Shown here: in pieces, positions 11,698 through 22,847 of the stretch | How positions within the stretch are numbered: position 1 is the first letter of the stretch | Layout of the letters: every line of letters starts with the position of its first letter | Source of the DNA: Kryptolebias marmoratus | Lineage: Eukaryota > Chordata > Actinopteri > Cyprinodontiformes > Rivulidae | Assembly: GCF_001649575.2 (NCBI RefSeq) | Contig: NC_051434.1 | Location: 6,758,225 to 6,822,224, forward strand | Direction: 5' to 3' | Length of the DNA stretch: 64,000 nt | The notes under the pieces: model-generated | Told to the model about the DNA's origin: nothing | Database searches by the model: none | Seen by the model: only the letters and a program-made list of their open reading frames with translations | Translations under genes and position numbers: made by a program

Positions 11698-12483
11698 TAA
11701 TGTGTGTAATTTCCTCATCTGTAAAACAGGATGTACACAGCTCCGGAAAGTGACAGGCTGACCCCATCGCCAACAGACTCCCCGCGCTCTACCCAAATCG
11801 TGCCCGGAGCTCGCTACGCCATGCAGCCATTCTTTCAGGACCAGTTCGTCAACAACCTGCCTCAGAACCGCTTCTACACGGGTGAACGGGCCGTTCCCCA
11901 AACCAACAGCCTTCTGTCCCCGCAGAGCGAGGACCCCAGCGCAGCTGCTTCGGCCCAGCGCTGGTTTGTCCCCCCGGTCCAGCAGCCGGGCTCCAACAAG
12001 CTTGACCTCTCTTATGAAAATGACTATTCCACCAGTAGCCTGCTGTCGTACGGCATCAAGCCTCTGTCCCTGCAGACGTCCCACGCCCTCAGCTACTACC
12101 CAGACTCGGCCTTTGCTTCCATGGCCGCAGGCTGGGGAACTAGAAGCTCGTACCAGCGCAAAATGACCACGAGCCTGCCCTGGTCCCCTCGTCCAAGCCC
12201 CCCAGCCTTCTCAGAGGACCAGCTGGGGGCCAGTAAAGAAAAGCTACCAGAGGAGAACGCTCAGCCCACCTCGACCTGGATCGAGATCTCCCACTCACTG
12301 AAATCAGTGGACTCTACCGATTCTGGTGTGTACTCCATGGTGTGCAAGAGGCGCAGGATGTCCCCCGGGGGCTCGAGCACAGAGAACTCCCCAACCATCA
12401 AGTGTGAGGACTTGACTACGGAGGAGTACAACAAGGACAACCCAAAAGGCATGGGTTATTATGCATTCTACACAAGCCCCTAA
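9066..12483 (+). CDS. eomesa: Eomesodermin, T-box transcription factor (six coding exons)
   Basis: Coding exons 9066-9769, 9984-10138, 10878-10999, 11197-11355, 11499-11560 and 11730-12483 join to 1,956 nt (651 aa plus TAA), and every junction keeps phase. Eomes is a nuclear T-box activator/repressor that binds AGGTGTGA-type sites; in vertebrates it acts in mesendoderm, forebrain neurogenesis and cytotoxic lymphocytes. Visible: the N-terminus [20 protein letters not shown], typical of fish Eomes; a Gly/Ser-rich linker; the T-box at about residues 209-400, starting [13 protein letters not shown] and including [47 protein letters not shown] and [17 protein letters not shown]; a C-terminal activation region with SYQRKMT and [10 protein letters not shown]; and the end [12 protein letters not shown]. 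The C-terminal motifs separate it from tbr1 and tbx21. The ATG at 9066 has A at -3. Whether it is the a or b teleost paralogue is inferred only from the intact conserved ends and the slc4a7 linkage. Confidence 0.96.
9984..10138 (+). CDS. eomesa: eomes coding exon 2 (T-box)
   Basis: Acceptor TTTTTTCAG|GCGG follows a long T-rich tract. It encodes [14 protein letters not shown] through [10 protein letters not shown], the core of the DNA-binding fold. The donor is AAG|GTGAGC at 10139. Length 155 nt, phase 2 in and phase 1 out. Confidence 0.95.
10878..10999 (+). CDS. eomesa: eomes coding exon 3 (T-box)
   Basis: Acceptor TTTTAG|GTAATA. It encodes [20 protein letters not shown] and [13 protein letters not shown], then an Asn-rich NNNN run before TQ. 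Donor CAG|GTTAGA at 11000. Phase 1 in, 0 out. Confidence 0.95.
11197..11355 (+). CDS. eomesa: eomes coding exon 4 (T-box)
   Basis: Acceptor TTTTCAG|ATGATA. It encodes [19 protein letters not shown] through [12 protein letters not shown], the C-terminal half of the T-box. Donor GAT|GTAAGT at 11356. It is 53 whole codons, phase 0/0. Confidence 0.95.
11499..11560 (+). CDS. eomesa: eomes coding exon 5 (end of T-box)
   Basis: Acceptor GTTTCAG|ATCACA. This 62-nt exon encodes [20 protein letters not shown], the last T-box helix that contacts the DNA minor groove in family structures. The donor GTACGT at 11561 was chosen over the GTGTCT three bases downstream because it alone joins in frame to exon 6 (S|MYTA). 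Confidence 0.93.
11644..11701. repeat. TTTA microsatellite in eomes intron 5
   Basis: Roughly 12 units of TTTA and a T-rich tail lie 28 bases before the exon 6 acceptor, in an intron of only 169 nt. Confidence 0.9.
11730..12483 (+). CDS. eomesa: eomes coding exon 6 and stop
   Basis: Acceptor AAAACAG|GATG. It encodes residues 401-651, the C-terminal transactivation region: [48 protein letters not shown], a basic KRRRMSP stretch and IKCEDL. TAA is at 12481-12483. The preceding intron is only 169 nt and contains a TTTA microsatellite. Confidence 0.95.
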
Positions 12484-12884
12484 GACTGTATTTATTTAAG
12501 CTGAATATTATGATTTGGTTTTATCGATGAGTGCTCTCCATTCCCTGTTAATGTCTTTTTTCTCTTTTCTCTAAAGGTGCCAAAGCTTAGTGTTTCCCCA
12601 AGCAAGCTGCACAAGGTTATTTTCCCAGGCCAGCCCCTCTCACATGAGCAGAAACATGCATAGTGATTGTTGTTTTCAAAAAAATAAAAAAGAAAAAAAG
12701 AAGCATGTTCAATTTAATTCAATTATTTTTTCAACTTTTTTTTTTTTTTAAACAAATGTGATCTCTTCTTTCCCCCCCTTCTGCGTATTTAAGTCCTTTT
12801 TGTTGTACAGTATTTGTGCACTTTAGAATGTGATGTATCCTGTACAAATTGTCTTCATGGAGGTGTTATTAAATGGAAAATAAA
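12484..12884 (+). other. eomesa: eomes 3' UTR with poly(A) signal
   Basis: A 3' UTR of about 400 nt follows the stop. It has T- and A-rich runs and a canonical AATAAA at 12879-12884, so cleavage is expected near 12,900. An AATAAA-like hexamer in an A-rich run near 12,682 could give a shorter form. Confidence 0.6.
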
Positions 12885-13890
12885 AATGGCTTTTCATAAA
12901 GCATTGTCGAAATGTCTTCCTCAGGATGTTTCATTCGCCTATTAAAGAAGTATGAGCCGCTCTTTGACGTTGAGCTGCAAATAGAAATAGGTGCGTGTGT
13001 TTTTAAAAAAGCATGGCAGCAACTGAAGAAATTGGACTTGGTACATTTTAGTTTAAGTCACATAATTCTTAGTATTTAATAAAGGCCTTTTTAAATCTTT
13101 TATCAAAGCTGTTACGTTGTTTCTTCCAACCCGTTTGTGCTGGAAGAAAAGTGTACAAAATGTACAAAAATCAAATGTTTTAAATTAAATTTGTGATTTC
13201 TAATTAAGCACACATTAAAAGTTTTACATGTAAAAACCAGTCTGTCATAAATAACTATTAAACATGGTAAGCAGCAAAGAGGAAAAACCTCAAGAAATTA
13301 TTTTTATCATTGACTGCTGAGAAGTTTAAAAACATATTGGCGTATTTTCATAAAAGCACAGAGATGCCCTTTTTTTTTTTTTTTTTTTTTAAATGCCATA
13401 AATAAATGCCACACGGCCAACACTGCAGCTCGCAATTCAAGTGAGCAAAGCGTGATTTAAATATAGCTTTACAAGATTAACAAGTCTTACATGACATGAC
13501 TGACAACATGGGCCTGGAGAAAAGCACACAAAAGCACCAAGTCCTGCTTCTGTTGTCGCCATGGTGTTTTCACACATTTTATCATTAACCTAAGTAATGC
13601 AACTGCATGTATACTTGGACATGTGAAAACAGGCTAAAAGAAAAAGGGGATCCAGCAACTGTCAGTGTAAGGCTAGAGTTCAGCTCAACGCCTCTATTTA
13701 TACTGTCCATGTACGGCCTCTCCAAAGCTGCATTAGTGAAGATAAAATCTATAAAGAGGGAAGTCATAATAAGTCACTTGGCTCGTGTTTGAGGCACCTG
13801 CTTTTCTTCTGCAAAAAATACTTCATCTCCACCCCTTTGAGGACCCCAATTTGAATTGATTTACATACTCAAATTCTAATTAATTCTGTT

Positions 13891-13922
13891 GTCAGACTCC
13901 TTGACAAAGTGAGGAGTCTGAC
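13891..13922. repeat. 11-bp perfect inverted repeat downstream of eomes
   Basis: GTCAGACTCCT (13891-13901) and AGGAGTCTGAC (13912-13922) flank a 10-nt loop. It sits in a TAAT-rich unique segment; an AGGTGTT-type T-box half-site (AACACCT on this strand) follows at 13934-13940. Confidence 0.75.
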
Positions 13923-14710
13923 TAACTCCAATTAACACCTCCTAACAAGGTAGAGTGCTTGATTGCCCCGGCCTCTCAGGAAAGCTGTAAGAAAAAAAGG
14001 CTCTTGGGTGAGGTGGGAGGCTCGGGCCTCATGAACGGAAAAAAAAAAAAAAAAGAAAAAATGTTTTCACTTGTGTATGTCAGCAAATTGCGTTTCAGTG
14101 CAGCTGATGATGTTGTTTCTTCTCCTTTTCGTGTCTTGACCTCTGTTGATAATTTGTTTTGGTGCAGCTGTCATTTTAACCGGACAGCCGTGGATGGATG
14201 TGAGAGTAACAATCGAAGAAGCAAGTTTCTCCAGTAATAGCAGTTACGTGTCTCGCAGTGAGAATCTCGAAAAAAAACAAAAAAACTAACTAAAACAGTC
14301 TAGTGCTTTAACTTTCTGTTCATGTTTTGTTGCTTAAAGTAGATACTTATTCCTGTGTTTTGCTTTGTTGCAGTTCTTGCATGACTAATCTGACCTTAAA
14401 CATCCCTGATGGTGTGCCTCACAGATAAGAATCTTAAGATTTTATGAACCTAAAACTATTGCACAATACAGTACTTCCTCTTTGGGGTGCAATGTCTTTG
14501 ACCACTAACATCATGTTGATGTGGGACGCTGCAGATGTTATTTGTGTAATCATCCCTCTAAAGACAGCTGAATTTGCTCATCATTAACAGGTGTATTTCA
14601 TGTTTGTGGAAACAACAATACTCCTTCTCAGTCTGAACCTGCGCAAACATTCTGTCATCATCATCGCCCGCTGCCAGTGGCGAAGCAACAATAATGTTTT
14701 TTCCTGTTCC

Positions 14711-14716
14711 TGTGTG

Positions 14717-14743
<27 letters not shown>
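14711..14743. repeat. TG microsatellite
   Basis: About 16 TG units with one TC interruption, directly abutting the duplicated repeat that starts near 14745. Confidence 0.9.
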
Positions 14744-14744
<1 letters not shown>

Positions 14745-14747
<3 letters not shown>

Positions 14748-15340
14748 AACTTTAGCAAAGTATTTCATGAACCATTGCACAGATTCCAATGAAACTGTCA
14801 GGAAGTAATCATTGGATGTACATCTACAACTGATTAACTGTTGGAGTCAGACAAATTCAAGATGGCCGCCACAGCCAAATGACTTTAGAATGCATATAAT
14901 GGGCTTTAACTCAGCCGAGTTTACAGATACTGGGTTCAAATTAGGTGTGGCAGTAGCTGACCATAGTTCCCCTCTCGTACTTTGAGCATGACACATTGTG
15001 CAATATCTTTGCTGAAAATCTTGCAGTTGGTGTTGGTGTCAACCTTGTTTGTTTGTTTGTTTTGCAACATATCTCACAAACCACAGGACAGATTTTAATG
15101 AAACTCCCAGAAAGTAGTTATTGGATTTACCTCTACAACTGTTTGACTTTTGGAGTCAGTTCGATTCAAGATGGCTGTCACAAATAACCCACATTAGCCA
15201 ACCCAAAGGTGGCTTTAACTCCGCTGGTTTTACAAACGTTGAGCTAAAATATGATGTAGTCGTAGCTGAGAGTCAATCACAACAGCGTGAGTGTGAGATC
15301 TGGTAATACTGCATGACATTATGCAAAATATTTCATTTCA
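14745..15340. repeat. Interspersed element with two diverged tandem units of about 308 bp
   Basis: Two units share, in order, 'AATGAAACT', a 'TTGGAT..AC.TCTACAACTG' stretch, 'TTGGAGTCAG', 'TTCAAGATGGC', 'GGCTTTAACTC' and 'GTAGCTGA', offset by about 308 bases, and are separated by a TTTG run. I recall similar text as a common fish repeat but cannot name its class. No coding capacity is visible. Confidence 0.65.
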
Positions 15341-18300
15341 GTGTTTGACCAAAACGGCTATAACTATCAATCAGCAGATACCTTGTCTGCATGCTTCCAG
15401 AAACTCAGTTCACGTTTAATCTAATCAAATTATCTGACCAAGTTTTGTTGCATTGTCGCCCACAAACCATCCGCTTACAAGTGATTTCAGTAACACAAGG
15501 CCTGAGAAGACCAGTCAGTGGTTTGTAAAAAAAAACTTCAGTTCTCTCTTTCTTGTTTCATGGGTGTGCATGAGCCGTGACACGTCTTTGCCCTTCCCTC
15601 AGGCCATCCTCTGGTCTCCATGTTGAGAGGAGTTTGTGTAAGGAGGCTATGGAGATCTTGTACCCAAGGAGGGCTGACATCTAAACACAGATGAAGGCCC
15701 AAGGCTGTTTCCACACCTTCAGTCACACACTATTACTGCTCTCACTGACTAAATGCAGCCATGGGGAGACATGCGTCTGGGTCAAGATTTTCCCTATGCC
15801 CCCTTTAAAAAGGAAAAAAAAAAGGAAGCAACATACGTCAAGCACAATTGAGACAGTACCAATTATGTTTCCTCTTCACACTATATTTTCTCTTTTGATG
15901 TCTTGATAAATGTCACCTTTCCTAAATGATTATCAAGCTTGTTAAAATTCTGCAGAATTGTTCCTCGGGGACTATTTGAGTCTCATGTGGCAACGCTGTT
16001 GTTTGTGATGCATTCACTTGTGATCTTGTTAATCACTTTTATTTTAAAGAGGATTGGTATTTAGATATCTTGAGGTTAATGTCAGTAGTCTACACGAGTC
16101 AGATCTGGTTGTTTTAATTGTGTCTGAAATGATGCACACAGTCTTTTTTTTTATTATTATTATTATTTTATATTTTACCACTGAGGCCTACAATCAAGGA
16201 ACCAATCCTTGTTTTTGCTCAACACAACTTTGAATATGGAAAAATTCTGGCACTTACGAAGGTCATGTGAATTTCTATTTTTTGTTGTTATGGATAAGAA
16301 TCTAATTGTAGAACGATGCAACAGATGTGGCAGCCCTGCTTGTTTCCAGTAGTTCTAGCTGTAGTCTTTTATTGTATCTTTTCATTATATTTTTCAATCA
16401 ACTTTTTATTGAGAAAACACCATTTGATTAAAAAAACATTTTCTGTTCCATTTGCACCTTGCATTCACATGCAAACAACACTCATTGAGGAATGTTGTAT
16501 TGTTTTATTTATTTATTTTTATGTAAATGCTTAGATTTTTCCAAAAATGACATTTGTAGATATGCAGCTTTTGAGAAATGACGACGTAAGAGAATATTTC
16601 AGCGAGCTTTCTGCCCTAAAACCACCACAACTGTTGTAATTTAAGTTCAGTCAAGTGCTCAAAAGGTTCATAACTGGGAAGAAACCGAAAATGATGTCAA
16701 AGAACAAAAAGAGGTTTCACTAATTTTGTTTAGCCATACTCAGAATGTTCTTTCTCTGTATTTTGATTAGTTAACTTGAACGTTTTCACAGCCTAATGGT
16801 GAGCCATGGGTGTAACAAGGTTTTGGTTTAAATTCCTGTTTGTGATCTGTAGATATTTTATTTATAAACAGAGAAAAGAATGTCTATTTTAAAAATATCC
16901 AGAGGACCTTAATTGGAATAGATGCTGTCCTGCTGAAATTATCTCTGCAGGCTTTTTTAATATTTTCTATGTGTAGTGAAACAGAAAATGCACAGATAGT
17001 AGGTTTAGTTTATCAAACTCAATAAGTAATGAAAGTTTAAGCTTCTAACTTAGTTGTCTAAATGTTGAAATAATGCCGGGGGAGGGGGGGGGGTCACCAA
17101 ACCCAGAAGAGTAGATCAGGAGTCACGAGTTTAACTGAGAAACTGAGAGCAAGAAAAAACAAGTTTGGGCCATTTTTTCTTCTTTTGATTGTCAGGTCAA
17201 AATGTAAGAATGCTGCCTAAAAAGCTAGATGAGCACCAGAAAGGACACATTTATAACACCAGGAATAAAACAATATGTGCTTTTCTAAAACCAGGTCATA
17301 GACTCCAGTGTCTCTGCCTGGTTTTCAGGCAGTCGGTGGGACAGAGACTGCAGACAGAGCAGCGAGCAGAAAGGTGGCTGTTAACAACACGTCTGAACCC
17401 CGGCTATCGAACTGTTGGCTGTGACTTATCGTTCACCCGAGCTGCCTGCTGATGCTGACTGAGATCAGATCAGCTTTGTTTTAGCCACAAAACCTGGACA
17501 CCTTCATGCAATCTCTGGAGGTTTCGACAACTCCTGTTTCTGCTTCGCTTTACGACATTTTGGAAACCAGTTTTTCAATGTTCGCCCATTATTTTATTTT
17601 TTATACGATTATTTTCAATCAAACTATTTCGGCATACTTTGCTATTGTAGGCATTCATTTAACAAAACATTCAGCTCTTCAGAAAATTGGTGCAAAGATT
17701 GTTTTTTGTAGCTTTTGGACAGTTTAAAATTTTAATTTTTTTAACAAATATGTCCCCATTGAAATACATTGAGAGCATCTCACTTCCTTCAAAAACATTG
17801 TTCTCTTTAAAATCTACTTACTTTTTTTTGTCTTCTTATGCCACTTTTAGCTTTTAACTACCTTTTTGATGCTTTAGCTCTTAGCTAGTCTTTGCTACTT
17901 AGCTTTTTGCTTCTTTTGTTACCTAGTCTTCTGCTTCTTTTAGCGCTAACAACTCAGTTTCAACTTCTTCAGCAAATTTCAGCAAAGACATTCAGCCCTC
18001 AGTATTCACACTGCAGTTTCAAAGAAAATGTGATTTCTCCAGTTTAGGTTATTTCCAAATTTAATCATTTTTGTCCTTAATAATCTTCATGAGAATTACT
18101 CTTCAGGCAAATATAAATCAAATAGTTTTTGTTCAATCCAGCATAACCTTTATATAACTTTTAAAAATGCTGGCTAAGGTCGTCCTTGTAGCTCAGCCTA
18201 GTTGTTTAAGCATTCACCACAGATGCTTTATTTAGTTAACTGCCTCCCTTTGGATTTGCTCATCAGTGGTAGATGGGGGTGGATGGACCGCAGTGCTGGT

Positions 18301-21300
18301 ATGATGCTCACAGGTCCGTTGGAGTGAGACCCTGCTGTGAGATGAGTCTCAAGTTAGCAGGGCCACAACTGTTTGGAGAAGTGTGTTGAGTGTTGGCACG
18401 GAGCATGGAGGTGGAAGAAACTTGAGGTGCTGAAGAGCCTGGCGTCGGTGGCCTCAGACAGCGTGCGCTGCAAGCAGACAGGGCCTTGATTCACTGGTGC
18501 ATGGATAATATTGGAGAGTATCCCGCAGCTAAGCTGCACTTAACAGCACATTGATTTCAAACCTCTGCTTTCCCTCTGGAGGGCAGTGGAACAGACCTCA
18601 ACAGGCCAAACCCCCTCCCCTTCTCCACAACTATTTATCATCTCCACAACTGAACCCTCCCAGTATCTACCCTTCCCTGTGTTGATTCGGGTATGCTTGT
18701 CGCTGGCTTCAAATCCCCCATCATCTAAGTGTCCTCGAGGAGTGGAACAGAATTCAGGGGCACTAAGGCTCCCAGAAGACTGTGGTCTTGAGAGCAGTGT
18801 TTGGGCTAGGGCGTACAGAGGCAGCTAGGCGGAAAAGATTTGTGGTCAAAATCAATGCATTGGCACTTTGTTGGAGCTTTCTGACAGATTGGGGAATTTC
18901 ACATTCTCTCCCTTCTCTCATTGCACCGTCGTCTTCCTTCTAGGGATGAGGCTCCCTTCATTTCTTTGGCTTTTGGGACAAAACATAACACAGTTAATAA
19001 TAACTTTCTGGTTTGCATCTAACATGATAAACTATCCAGGCTTGCACCATTTTAAGCTGTCAAGTAAAAGTAAACGGGTATTCTAAAAGTTAAAAAGTGC
19101 AGATATGCCTGTTTTTGAACATTTTGCAGGAAGAAAAACCTTTTTTTTTCCTACCACAACAAATTTAGCTCACTTTAATTGTGCTTCCTTTTCCCATCCA
19201 AAGGAAGAAAAACTTTCTCATCACCTACCACACCTTTACAGTCTGCATCTCTTTATGCGAATCCCAGCACAGGTGGATGCCAGTGCGGCGCTTCTTTCCT
19301 CTTGTTTAACTTCTGACTCATCTCCCAGCTGCATTATACTGATGCATGTTTCAGGAGCAGTAAACACCTCGCTTCTTCGTGCGCTAATAGGCTCTCAGCA
19401 TCTTTAAGACTCGGGGTACAATTAAGAGGTGATAGTTTGATCTCCCACCTCGCAGTTCTATTTCTGAGCTGCTGCGTGATTATGCTGGAAGTTGATGGGC
19501 GGGTGAGGAACAGGCTCTATTTAAAGGAAGACACCAGCGAGCACTTCTGAAAGAACAGACTACTAAGATTGTTTACACCTGTCTGGGTTCTATCACAACT
19601 GTGTTTTATTCAATTGCAGTTAAGTTTATGACATGAGCACCTAATGATTATGTAATACTCTTCTGACTGAGGGTGTTTATTGCAATGACAGCACAGAAAC
19701 ACTATTTTTAAAGACAGTTCTCTGAAACTTATGGGCTTTTGTATTAGCTGGTCTCAACAACTTTCTGCATCAAAAGGAAGTTACAAAATCCAAATTTGAT
19801 ATCAATGTAATGAAATATATGAAAACACTAAAAAAAAATTCCAGCTTTGTTTGTAATCCAATAATATTTCTGATATTTTAAAATTAAATTATACATGTTG
19901 GCTCTTAAGGATGATTTCACTTTTACTTTGGAAAAATATATATTAGAAATTCTAATGTAAAAAAAACGAACAAGGAAATAAAAAAAACAACATTTTCCTC
20001 TAAAATGTGAGTTCAACATCTTGATTTCCTTCAGTCGACTGCAGTCTTACACGACTATGAAGAACTGCTCGATACAGTGCTGCCATCTGCTGGTGAAAGC
20101 TAACTTTTACAAATTAGTTGTACTTTTTTATTTTATTTATTTTACTTTTTTTTTTTTTTTACAAAATAATAACCATGATGGGTTCACATTTCTGTGTGAA
20201 GTTTTCATATTCCCTCCGTGTATTTGTGAGTTTTAGTTATAGTTTAAAGGCAAAAAAATAGGCTAATTGGTAATTTCATTTTATTCAATGAGGTCAAACA
20301 CAAAATAATAAAAAGCTAATTTTAACTATTCTGCTTAACTGATTTGCAGTAAAGAATAACCATGATGATGGCAATGTTTATTTATAAAACGGTGATGCAA
20401 TGCTATCAAAAATGTATTTTAAAAGTTGTTTAAAGATAAGCAGTACAAAAGGGGGTCCAGATTGCGGGATTTTGTTTAATATTAAGTGGGGTAGAACCAT
20501 ATGTCTCTGCTTCCAGCTGCTACAAACCAGTACAAGCAAAAGTTAAGCATTACTGTCCTAAAGTGAGATGACAAGTGATGTGATTAAGAGCAATGGGATC
20601 CAGGGCAATAATAAGGCTACTAAAACGTTTAATGCATGTTGACACAAAGCAGTGGCAGATCAAACTACATAAAAAGATGTCAACCATTTCATCTCCATAT
20701 CACAATGCAGAATGAAAGATTTTCTGCTCCAGTTGCAGCAAAAAACTATGAATTATTGCTGTTTCTGATCTATTCACTGACCTTGAAGAAAATCTCAAAG
20801 CACAAATGAATAAATAAAAAAAAAGCAGAACAAAGGGAAATTTTGTTTTAGATTACAGACATTTTTGGTGGAGCACTTGAAACAGCAACTGGCAATAAAG
20901 TTGCAATTATTGTGCTCATTATGGGGACAAATATAAATTGACTTCCTAACATCTTTAGTGACTGGTTGTGCTGAACTTGTGGTTACAGTTTAACTAGAAT
21001 TTGACTAGTGAAACAAAGGAAGGTTGTACTACTGCATGATTTTGCAGACACCAGGGCTAACGATATGTAGGTGAACTCATGCAAAAAATGCATTTTTCTA
21101 ATAAATTCGACATATTAACAGGCGACAATAAATTTACTTTAGCTTTTTAAATGTATACTATTCATAGGACCTCTAGGGAGGAGTTAATCAGAGGTTTAGA
21201 CTGAATCACATGTAGTTGAAATTGGTTTAAAAGGTTTAAGTGATCACGTGACTTTGAATAAACAGATTTAAATCTGTCTTTAGCTATTGACTGCAGCCAA

Positions 21301-21599
21301 AGGTAAAAGAGCAACAACCATGCACCTAAATAAATCTGCACGTTCTGTTTATTTTGTGTTAAAAAATATGGTGCTTAAGATCTGGGTTAAAAAAAGGGTC
21401 TTGGATTCCATTGCAATCAGTTGTAACATATCAGTGCTTTGGACTTGGAGTCACACATTTAAATGATAGAAGTCTGTTTGGAGATAATATGGAATATGAA
21501 CACACATGTTTCTATGAACATGCTTTTTGCTCTTGTTCATAAATATTTTATCATTGTAGTCCACTTCCCATTCTTGGTTCTCCAGTTTACACAGACCTT

Positions 21600-21745
21600 G
21601 TTAATCCCAGGTGATGTCTGAGCCACCATGGCTTTATGTCTCCTACTCACTCACGTAAGGTTGTTGGAGGGTTGCCCTGATCAGGATTTGAACTGCTGAT
21701 CTTCTGTTTTAAGGATACAGCAGCTGCCACTACTATCACTGTGTC
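21600..21745 (-). repeat. Possible tRNA-derived (SINE-like) repeat
   Basis: On the minus strand, AGTGGCAGCTGCTG followed about 35 bases on by GCAGTTCAAATCC resembles the A and B boxes of an RNA polymerase III promoter from a decayed tRNA-like head. No cloverleaf can be closed, so it is not a tRNA gene. Confidence 0.3.
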
Positions 21746-22572
21746 AAGGTGCAAATCTGTCTCAGAAAGTAGAAACCCAGTGTGGAAGAGTAAAAAGAGG
21801 GAGCACCATGAGTCCTACAAAGATTAAACCCCAATCAGAATGAAAAGGTGGTTGATATGAAAATACCATGCTAAGGATGGGTTGGAAGTATAAAAGTCAG
21901 AGTGGGAGACATCTGGAAACATGCTGGAGAATGACAAGGCTAAAATCTTTAGACTTTCAGATTCAGACTGATAAAATGATGACGGATAATCAACTGAACA
22001 TTGTAGTGGTTGATAAAACAGAAGCATTTGTGATAGCAATCACAATTTACAGCAACAACAAAACAAAGGAACATAGGAAGCTTGGAAGAACCTAAAGGAT
22101 GAAAAAGGACATAAGGAAATTGTGAAAAATTAAAGGGACATTGGTGTTGATCATGAAAACTCCTGGGAGCAGCTAAGATTACTCCATTTAGTTTCCAACT
22201 TTGAGCACTCTGTTTTGGGTTTAAACAGATAAACAGATAAAAGTCTTTTGTGGTTTATTTGTACGATGCACATTTGGAATGATGAAAAGCCATAGTTTGA
22301 GAAAAATTATTTTGATTTTATGATTATAGTTAAATAGAAAATGTAATTTTTTTTGTATACCGTTTCAGTGGTGGAATTACAAATAATTTAAAATTAAAAA
22401 AATGACAACTATCATTAAGATGGAAATGACAACTTTGTCATACTTAAAACATAAAAAAATACTTAATACATAAAATTGTCATAGGCATGCAGAAAACATT
22501 AAAAAAATACACACACATAGTTCATACACAAAAAACCTGCTTGGGATTCCGCTAAGGCGACACAGAATTAAA

Positions 22573-22640
22573 CCCCGCCCACAATACTGCGTTATCAAAC
22601 CTGATTGGCTGAAACCGCCAGAGCTTTGAAAGCCAATTGG
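22573..22640 (+). promoter_or_regulatory. slc4a7: slc4a7 main promoter: GC box and CCAAT boxes, no TATA
   Basis: CCCCGCCC lies at 22573-22580. ATTGG (inverted CCAAT) is at 22604-22608, and CCAATTGG at 22633-22640 reads as CCAAT on both strands. No TATA box is seen before the ATG at 22806. This fits a housekeeping-type start within the next 100-150 bases. Confidence 0.55.
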
Positions 22641-22805
22641 CTGTCAGTCGCTGTCAGTCGTGTCAGGGGCGTGTTCCTGCCCCTGTCGTTAGGAGAAGCA
22701 CACACAGCCAGAAGCGCTCGGAGAAGTGTCACCCGGCCCGGCTCTTACTGTACGCCAACCGGTGACAGAACGCCGATGTGGGGTTGAAAACTGACGACAG
22801 GAGAG

Positions 22806-22847
22806 ATGGACGATTCTTCGGAACAAATGAGCCCCCTCTTGAGAAGG
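22806..22847 (+). CDS. slc4a7: slc4a7 coding exon 1 (main start)
   Basis: Encodes [14 protein letters not shown], the fish form of the NBCn1 start that ends QMRPLLTR in mammals. The ATG has G at -3 and +4. Donor AGG|GTAAGT at 22848, phase 0. It follows a CCAAT/GC-box promoter. Confidence 0.9.

Larger units (their letters stand above)
12900..22560. other. Intergenic region between eomes and slc4a7
   Basis: No coding exon recognised. The stretch holds poly(T) and poly(A) runs, a TG microsatellite and a tandemly duplicated repeat at 14745-15340. It also has a possible tRNA-derived repeat near 21,600 and unique segments such as 13,600-13,960 and 19,380-19,560 that could be cis-regulatory. Predicted ORFs are all under 100 codons without family features. 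Confidence 0.6.

Noticed and set aside
18181..18216. tRNA-like text (GTAGCTCAGCCTAGTTG)
   Set aside because: Resembles an A box or D-arm, but no acceptor stem, anticodon arm or B box follows.
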